Source of the DNA: Blastocladiella britannica | Taxonomy: Eukaryota; Blastocladiomycota; Blastocladiomycetes; Blastocladiales; Blastocladiaceae | Length of the DNA: 13,951 nt | Assembly: GCA_025349905.2 (NCBI GenBank) | Contig: MU625020.1 | Location: forward strand, 1 to 13,951 | Direction: 5' to 3' | Part shown: one piece after another, positions 8,804 to 13,951 of the stretch | Layout: the number at the start of each line of letters is the position of its first letter | Position numbering within the stretch: the stretch's first letter is position 1 | Notes under the pieces: model-generated | Told to the model about the DNA's origin: nothing | What the model saw: the letters and a program-made list of their open reading frames with translations, nothing else | The model's database searches: none | Position numbers and translations under genes: made by a program

Positions 8804-10778
8804 CGCAGCAACGGCAACAGCAACTCAAAGCCGCCCATCCGGCGGCGGCGAAATGGACGGCGATGGATCCGAGATCGAGGGCCCCGTGTCGTCCTTCCAA
8901 TCGCTAGCAGCCGAGGGCGACATTCTCGCCAAACAGGGCGAGTTCCGCAAGGCGATCGACGCCTATACAAAGGCGCTAAACATGCGTCCGACCGAAAAGA
9001 ACTGCCTGGTCGCGCGGTCCAAGTGCTACTTGCAGCTGGGCGACGCCGATATGGCGCTGCAAGACGCCGAATCTGCGTTAAAAGAAGACGTTGAATTCTT
9101 CAAGGGCATGTACCAAAAGGCCGAGGCGCTGTACGCTAAAGGAGATTTCGAAATGGCGCTCGTGTTTTACCACCGTGGAAACAAGCTGCGGCCGGAGCTG
9201 GACGAATTTCGCCTTGGCATTCAAAAGGCGCGGGAGGCGATCGACAACAGTATTGGGAGTATGATACAATCATTTTTTTTACTCACACTTTTCAAACAAA
9301 CTCACACCTCATCGGACAGATCCGCGAGACTACAAGTTCAAGGCGCCCGCCAACTTCTCGCTGGACGCAACAAAGCGCGTGCCGTCGTCCACCGGATCGC
9401 GCAACCCCGCCGCCAAGAAATCGGCCAAGAGCGAAAAGGCCGGCGGTACAGGTGGGGTCACGGTGAACACGGTGCATAACACCAAAAAGACGATTCCGCG
9501 CGGCGAGTCGGCACAACCCGTGGCTCCCGAGCGCGACGTCAAGCAGCTCTTGGGCGAACTTCACGTCGACAAGGAGTATCTCGAGCAGTTGCTGGACGAT
9601 CGCGGTACGTTAGCCTTGGCAACGGATGATGAGATTTCAGAGGCTCATCCACAAAAAAAAAACATGACAGACTTTATCAACAACCCGAACGACCGCATCT
9701 TTGACCTGGTCTCGGACGCGCTCAAGTACTTGGAGACGCGGACCGAGTTCTGGCGCCAGCAAAAGCCGATCTATGCGCGCCGCAAGGAAGCACAGGCGAT
9801 CCGTACCAAGATGGCATCGGCCCGCACCCGGCAGCTTGCGCGTGAAAAGGACCGCGAGGCGGCTACCTCGCCAAAGTCCCCCGCTGCTGCTGCCACGGGG
9901 ACGCCTGGTGCCACTCGATCCACTCCCCCGGCAGCAGGCGCGTCAGGAGGGGCTGCTGGAGCCGCATCGCCCAAAAAGCCAGCGGTTGGTACGAGCTTGT
10001 CACCCATGGCCCAGTTCCGCGCGATCGAGGCGGCTATTTCTGCTGGGAGCCACAAGAAGGTGGTGGCCCTTGGCAAAAAGTTCTTGGCGTGCGACTTGTC
10101 CAAGATCAGGGACGGCAAGATGATGGCCGCGCACGTGGCGTCGTCCATGGGCACTGCCGAGCTCGAGCTGGGCAACATGGAAGCGGCCGAGTCCATGTAC
10201 ACGCAAGGTATGCTTTTTTTAAAACTGTTACTGCTATTGCAGTGAGCTCAAACCATTTGTTAATAACAGCCCTGACCCACGCCGAGATCACGCCCGAGGC
10301 CCAATCGGTGACCCTCGGCAATCTCGGCCGAGTGTACGCTAAGCAGCAAAAGTTTGCGCTGGCGGTGCAAACGTGGGAAAAGAAGCTTGCGGGCCCGCAT
10401 TCGATTGCGATGGTCGAGCGCGCTTGGCTCTACCATGACATGGCGCGGTGCTGCATCGAGCTGGGCGAGGCCGATCGGGCGCGTGAGATGGCTGATCACG
10501 CATGCCAGGCCGCAGACAACAGCAAGGAGCAGCGATGGATGCTCAATGCGCACGTTCTTGCTGGCCAGGTTTATGGTACGACTACTTTTTTTTACTCTGG
10601 TTGGATCCATGTATTCATGGCAAGAATGATTGCAGCCAAATCGGATCCGGTCAAGGCGCGCGAGAACTACGTGGTGGCACAAGCACTCGCCGACAGTCTC
10701 CATGAAGAGGGCGCAGCGTCGGCCATTGCAAAGGCGCTCGACGGACTTGGTACCGGCGATGCGAGTGATCATCCGTGA
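8799..10778 (+). CDS. ODAD4: outer dynein arm docking complex TPR protein (TTC25/ODAD4)
   Basis: Five exons: 8799-9258, 9320-9604, 9671-10207, 10270-10575, 10636-10778; TGA at 10776-10778; 576 aa against roughly 670 in mammals. All four introns are phase 1. N-terminal TPRs span about residues 33-134. They include the family-typical K-N-C-L-V-A-R-S-K-C-Y and the segment A-L-V-F-Y-H-R-G-N-K-L-R-P-E followed by I-Q-K-A-R-E-A-I. The middle has the diagnostic L-G-E-L-H-V-D-K-E-Y-L and F-W-R-Q-Q-K-P-I-Y-A-R (275-285). An Ala/Pro/Ser-rich insert (about 306-362) precedes C-terminal TPRs (about 363-570) containing L-G-N-L-G-R-V-Y-A and a W-E-K-K segment. In animals this protein is part of the complex that docks outer dynein arms onto ciliary doublet microtubules. 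Its presence implies a motile flagellum. The start at 8799 has the same A-tract context as gene 1; Met19 is a less likely alternative. Confidence 0.93.
9605..9670 (+). other. intron 2 of ODAD4: 66 bp, frame-preserving, no stop
   Basis: The donor GTACGT and acceptor ATGACAG join codons as G|AC. The intron contains a run of ten A residues and a TTTCAG that is not used. It is a multiple of three and free of in-frame stops, so it can be misread as coding. Removing it restores the docking-family sequence L-L-D-D-R-D-F-I. Confidence 0.85.
10576..10635 (+). other. intron 4 of ODAD4: 60 bp, frame-preserving, no stop
   Basis: The donor GTACGA and acceptor TTGCAG join as G|CC. The intron has a run of eight T residues and no in-frame stop. 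Excision places Q-V-Y-A-K-S-D directly before the last helical pair (K-A-R-E-N-Y), which fits TPR spacing. Retention would insert 20 residues in a TPR loop. Confidence 0.85.
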
Positions 10779-10836
10779 TCGCTCTTTCCCTCTCTTTACT
10801 TGATTCTTCGCAAAAATACAACAAATATAAATTAAT
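10779..10836 (+). promoter_or_regulatory. 58-bp intergenic region with CT-rich tract
   Basis: Only 58 bp separate the ODAD4 stop from the DHHC start codon on the same strand. The first half is a pyrimidine tract (CTCTTTCCCTCTCTTT around 10782-10797), a common promoter element in fungi. The second half is A/T-rich and leads into the ATG. There is no AATAAA, so the ODAD4 transcript must use a variant signal or run into the next gene. Confidence 0.5.
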
Positions 10837-12410
10837 ATGGTCAGCCAGCTCGCGATCGCCGCGGTCATTGGCGGCGGGTTTGGCGTCGTGCTCTTTCTAA
10901 TGTTGCTTGGTCCGTCCGCCCGCTTCAAGGGCACGATTATCGCTCGGGCACACCATATGCTAACAACGACCATTCCGTCCGCGCTCCTGTACGCCAAAAT
11001 ATCGTTGGCACTGGCCATAACAATTTAATTCATGCTATAATTGCAGCCGATTGGTGGTTCTGGTGGCTGGCCAGCGAACCGTTGACCGGATCAACAGCGT
11101 GTTGCAATGGGCTGGATACGAGCGCAATCCGCTTGTCCAAGTACGCACACTTGCTATCAATGTCGAACAAAATGACAAATGTGTCGTAAGCAATAGCTAT
11201 TTTACCTGTTTTTGGTGACGGGGTGTGGTGGGCTCTTTCTTTGGTCGGGCTGGAGCAAGATCGAGCCGGCCGGATTGAGTATTTTGCACAAGTGCGTATT
11301 GGTATTTGAGATGTGTGTGCTACAATCCATACTCACTTAGGTGCTGCGTGGCAGACCATCCGTGCTGACGTCGCTAGCACTTGCGTACTTGTCGTTCTTT
11401 GCCGCATCGGCCAGCGACCCAGGCCGCATCACGCGCACTTCGCGGCAGCTCTGGACGCACGATCGGATCCTGTACTTTAAATCCGAGTGCCGCACGTGCA
11501 GGTTTGAGAAGCAGGCGCGATCGGTATGTATGTCCTGTTGTGCGGGAATCTTCACGCGTCATTCATATTTTTGTATGTAGAAACACTGCAGCTTGTGCGG
11601 GTTTTGCATTGCCCGCCATGACCACCATTGCATTTGTGCGTTTTCATACAATCGCCGTCCTGTCCATTGCCGCCATTAAATATCGTAATGATTAGGGATC
11701 AACAACTGCGTGGGACACGCCAACCAACCGTACTTTGCTGCGTTCCTGGCCAGCGTGGCGTGGGTCTCTGGGTACGTGTGCTGGCTCTCAGCGTCGATCG
11801 TGCAGCTGCTGCTGGTCAAGCACGGGTGGGTGGAGGTCCAGAGCGGGTCCAGCTGGCTACACGCCCAGTGGTTCCAGTACGCGTACGCGAGCAACGGGCA
11901 GCTCACCAAGTTTCCGATCCCCTTTACCAGTGGGCTTGGGGTACCGTATTCCGTTTTTTTATCTTCACAACAGATACTCATTTTGCAATAATGTAGAACG
12001 CGCTGGTACTCGAACCCGCCCTCGGCTCGCTAGCCCTGTTCCTCGCGTTCGTTGCGCCCCTAGTTGCCTTGTTCTTGGCGCACCACCTGTACAGCAACGT
12101 GGTGCGCGGAGTAACCACCAACGAGTCACACAAGCTCGAGGACGTCAAGTACGCGATCGACGACGGCGACGCGTGGTTGGCGGTCGATCCGCAGTCCGGA
12201 CGCACCATGCTGACTGACGACGAGCGCGCGCGGCCGGTAGCGGGTGCGGTTCCGGCGCCGATGCCTCCGTTTGCATACAATTTCGGGTTATGGCGGAACG
12301 CGCAGGAGGTGTTGTGGCCCGCGGATCTCAACGTTATTAGCCCGCCGGCGTCGGTGGCTGCTGCTGCCAGTACCACCACCAAGAAATCGTCGGCCAAGAA
12401 ACGCAAATAA
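10837..12410 (+). CDS. DHHC palmitoyltransferase, Swf1/ZDHHC4 type
   Basis: Seven exons: 10837-10988, 11047-11140, 11197-11295, 11341-11523, 11581-11635, 11696-11940, 11997-12410; TAA at 12408-12410; 413 aa (yeast Swf1 is about 336 and human ZDHHC4 about 344). The enzyme S-acylates cysteines of membrane proteins; yeast Swf1 modifies SNAREs near their membrane spans. Hydrophobic segments lie at about 5-25, 83-100, 121-140, 209-234 and 285-308. A D-P-G motif is at 141-143. The Cys-rich domain has zinc-ligand-type residues C165, C168, H178, C179, C182, C185, then D-H-H-C at 190-193 (catalytic C193), followed by I-W-I-N-N-C-V-G. Trp195 is split by an intron, which confirms that splice. T-T-N-E is at 316-319. 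Y-E-R-N-P-L-V-Q before the second span is typical of this subfamily. The C-terminus is K-K-R-K, a KKxx-type ER retrieval signal. Confidence 0.93.
11296..11340 (+). other. intron 3 of the DHHC gene: short, donor ambiguous
   Basis: The acceptor ACTTAG at 11340 is clear, because the downstream exon must read V-L-R-G-R-P. Only donors that leave phase 0 work. GTATTG at 11296 gives a 45-bp intron. GTATTT at 11302 would give 39 bp and add two residues. A donor at 11292 (GTGCGT) looks good as a site but shifts the frame into a stop. I chose 11296. Confidence 0.65.
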
Positions 12411-12411
12411 A
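12406..12411 (+). terminator. polyadenylation signal AATAAA overlapping the DHHC stop codon
   Basis: AATAAA at 12406-12411 contains the TAA stop at 12408-12410. Cleavage typically falls 10-30 bp downstream, which would place the mRNA end inside the 3' coding end of the convergent thymidylate kinase gene. An A-rich stretch follows. Confidence 0.5.
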
Positions 12412-12428
12412 AATCCATGTTGCATTTA
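12411..12428. other. 18-bp convergent intergenic gap
   Basis: The DHHC gene (+) stops at 12410 and the thymidylate kinase (-) stops at 12429. The gap is too short for two separate 3' UTRs, so the two transcripts very probably overlap antisense at their ends. I see no AATAAA on the minus strand within or just past the gap. Confidence 0.8.
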
Positions 12429-13245
12429 CTATAAATGACGCCAGAGGGAAGCTAACGGCGTCCCAGCCTCAGCGCGTGCCACAGCTCGATCCAGCGCCGT
12501 CTGCATGATCCGCTGGTGCACCGTGTCGATCGACTGGCCCGCATCCACCACCGACCAGTACGCGGGATCGTGCAGATCGGATTTAAAAATCGTCCGTACA
12601 CGGGCTTGCAGAGCGGCCGTTTCGTACCGCTCGGCGCCGTATCCGCCGCGCTGCGCCGCTACTTCTGGTGCCACATCCAAGTAAACGACCAGGTCGGGTT
12701 CGGGGAGTCCGACGTCGGGCCACATGCACCATTTCAAGTCCAGGCCCTGTTTCCACATGTTCTTGAATGCTTTGTGCATTTCATAATGCGACAAAGGAAA
12801 AATACCTTGGCAGCAGAGTAGGCGACTCCGGAAAACGCGTATCGGTCCACGACGAGATCCACGCCGTTCTTCAAAAGGGTGCGCATTTCGGATCTGTTAG
12901 GACGTTTGGTAGTTATCAGGAATCAAGGACAGCAGAAGTTATGTACTCGAGCTCGCGGCGATTGGCGGCAAACAAGAGGTGCACGGCACGGTCGTCCACG
13001 TTCTTGGCATTGGCCAGGTAGTCGTTGATGACTTTGCCCGAGCTGGTCGTGCGGTCTATTCATTATTAAATCAATTCCCGCCCAAAGTATAAACGGAGAC
13101 CAAGGGCCAGACCAGGGAACTTGAGGAGCTGTGCGGAGCGGCCGAGCGCGTTGAGGGCCTCGACCACCATTTCGACCTGAGTGGACTTGCCCGCCCGGTC
13201 TCCACCTTCGAGCACGATGAGAGCGCCACGCCGAGCCAGAGCCAT
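12429..13245 (-). CDS. DTYMK: thymidylate kinase (dTMP kinase)
   Basis: Four exons on the minus strand: 13113-13245, 12947-13055, 12806-12893, 12429-12746; TAG at 12429-12431; 215 aa (human 212). It phosphorylates dTMP to dTDP with ATP, an essential step of dTTP synthesis. The P-loop near the N-terminus reads [11 protein letters not shown], with the Arg in the loop typical of type I (eukaryotic) enzymes. The K-F-P-D-R-T-T segment contacts dTMP in the family. [11 protein letters not shown] gives the DRY motif, [11 protein letters not shown] follows, and the LID has [10 protein letters not shown]. Phases 1, 2 and 0 join cleanly. The usual N-R-W segment reads N-R-R here. The gene is convergent with the DHHC gene. 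Confidence 0.94.
12747..12805 (-). other. intron 3 of thymidylate kinase: acceptor choice
   Basis: The donor GTATTT follows A-A-K. Two in-frame acceptors exist. The one at 12747 (AACAG, 59-bp intron) gives A-A-K-G-L-D-L, which matches the family spacing after S-A-A-K. An earlier AAG would give a 44-bp intron and insert N-M-W-K-Q. I prefer 12747 because of both family spacing and intron size. Confidence 0.75.
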
Positions 13246-13270
13246 ATTTTTAGAGTCGAATCAAATCAAA

Positions 13271-13278
13271 TTTCGCGT
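13271..13278 (-). promoter_or_regulatory. candidate G1/S element (E2F/SBF/MBF-like)
   Basis: The minus strand reads ACGCGAAA, 26 bp upstream of the thymidylate kinase ATG (plus strand TTTCGCGT). It satisfies the fungal SBF consensus CRCGAAA, contains the MBF core ACGCG, and matches seven of eight positions of the E2F site TTTSSCGC. Thymidylate kinase genes are S-phase regulated in yeast and animals. The element overlaps the last base of the upstream hypothetical frame. Confidence 0.4.
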
Positions 13279-13943
13279 CAAGGAAAGAAAAGTGCTGCAG
13301 GATTCCACCCGTCGCCAGGACCAGGCACACCAACTTCCATCGTGCCATTTCCGTATACCACGACAATGGCCACTGGCTGGTCCAGACACCCGTCGCGTTC
13401 CAGCGTCCACCCTGGGAACCGAGCGCACCGCTCAAAAAGGCAGGCGGCGGCGTGAAGTCGCGCCGACAGCGGATCGGAAATCACTTGCCAGACAGTGACG
13501 GCGATCATGCGTCGCTGATCGATCATGTGGTGATCATCGGGTCTCGCCGACGGCAGGTGGTGTCGACGGGCAAACTGGGCGAGGTGGGCGTGGAATGCGA
13601 CTGAATCGCGGCAGCAAGGAATGCCACTGGTGCTGGCACCGCACATGTCGTAGCACTCGCACCGTGGTGCGGGCGTGGTGATGAGGTACGCATCGGCGAG
13701 GCAGGTCAAGTCTACATATATGATTTTTGGAGCTAAATGGTAGCGATGAAAATGCTCACGCATGTACTCGCCGTACCATTGAGGCTGGTAGCTGTAATAG
13801 CAGTCGCAATGGCAGCAGTCACCATAACCACCACCATTGCTGTTGCCGGTCTCGCCGTGATCGCCGTGGTCGGTTTGGTCGGTTGATGACGTGTAGGCTG
13901 TGTGGCGTTCACTCCTCTTTCGAACTTTTTCACCAAAAAGCAA
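13278..13943 (-). CDS. Cys/His-rich hypothetical protein (weakly supported)
   Basis: An open frame of 221 codons on the minus strand ends at TGA 13278-13280, only 32 bp upstream of the thymidylate kinase ATG. The translation is rich in Cys, His and Tyr: a D-C-C-H-C-D-C-Y-Y cluster near residue 43, then C-E-C-Y-D-M-C and P-C-C-R-D. I recognise no family. A 48-bp AT-rich stretch (13712-13759) looks like a frame-preserving intron (GTGAGC to ATGTAG); removing it gives 205 aa. A competing minus frame at 13733-13951 encodes a hydrophobic stretch that could be a membrane anchor or signal, so the true start, exon structure and even the existence of this gene are open. It may be the 3' part of a gene that starts outside the window. 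Confidence 0.3.
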   Translation of the reverse strand: MLFGEKVRKRSERHTAYTSSTDQTDHGDHGETGNSNGGGYGDCCHCDCYYSYQPQWYGEYMREHFHRYHLAPKIIYVDLTCLADAYLITTPAPRCECYDMCGASTSGIPCCRDSVAFHAHLAQFARRHHLPSARPDDHHMIDQRRMIAVTVWQVISDPLSARLHAAACLFERCARFPGWTLERDGCLDQPVAIVVVYGNGTMEVGVPGPGDGWNPAALFFP

Positions 13944-13951
13944 AAAAGCAA

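Noticed and set aside
10260..11018. Minus-strand open frame of 252 codons
   Set aside because: It runs across the last exons of ODAD4, the intergenic gap and exon 1 of the DHHC gene. Both plus-strand genes are confirmed by family motifs.
12516..13498. Plus-strand open frames over the thymidylate kinase region
   Set aside because: The minus strand yields a complete 215-aa kinase with P-loop, DRY and LID motifs. The plus frames have no recognisable content.
13500..13550. GATC-rich near-palindromic stretch
   Set aside because: Several GATCAT/ATGATC words recur, but no perfect long inverted repeat forms and it falls inside the possible coding frame.

Overview
This window is nuclear DNA from a compact, GC-rich eukaryotic genome. 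It is not bacterial. Exons are GC-rich, and I can place 17 short AT-rich introns (45-70 bp), most with internal T-runs. Intergenic gaps are tiny: 107 bp, 58 bp, 18 bp (convergent) and about 32 bp. The second gene is a clear homologue of TTC25/ODAD4, the outer-dynein-arm docking TPR protein, so the organism should build motile cilia or flagella. With a ZDHHC4/Swf1-type acyltransferase and an ordinary eukaryotic thymidylate kinase also present, my best guess is a zoosporic fungus (Blastocladiomycota or Chytridiomycota). Another flagellated GC-rich unikont protist is possible, and the sequence alone does not settle the lineage.

Layout. 1-164: 5' flank and leader of gene 1. 165-8691 (+): a five-exon gene for a giant coiled-coil protein, 2756 aa in my model. 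It has an HR1-like N-terminal helical hairpin, a polyQ tract, long Pro/Ser/Ala-rich disordered stretches, several coiled-coil blocks, and a C-terminal array of 24 copies of a 29-residue repeat built around D-Y-E-Y-L-R and R-P-T. I do not recognise this architecture. 8799-10778 (+): TTC25/ODAD4, five exons, 576 aa. 10837-12410 (+): DHHC palmitoyltransferase of the Swf1/ZDHHC4 type, seven exons, 413 aa, ending in a dilysine KKxx signal. 12429-13245 (-): thymidylate kinase, four exons, 215 aa, convergent with the DHHC gene. 13278-13943 (-): a weakly supported Cys-rich hypothetical reading frame just upstream of the kinase.

How the genes relate. Gene 1 and ODAD4 lie head to tail, 107 bp apart, and share an identical 20-nt sequence across their start codons. 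This raises, without proving, the idea that gene 1 is also a flagellar or basal-body structural protein. The DHHC enzyme and thymidylate kinase are housekeeping genes. A G1/S-type element lies just upstream of the kinase, as would suit an S-phase gene. The most novel-looking item is the giant 29-residue-repeat protein. The 5' splice sites are also unusual: by my models all 17 have a pyrimidine at intron position +4, where A is the usual base.
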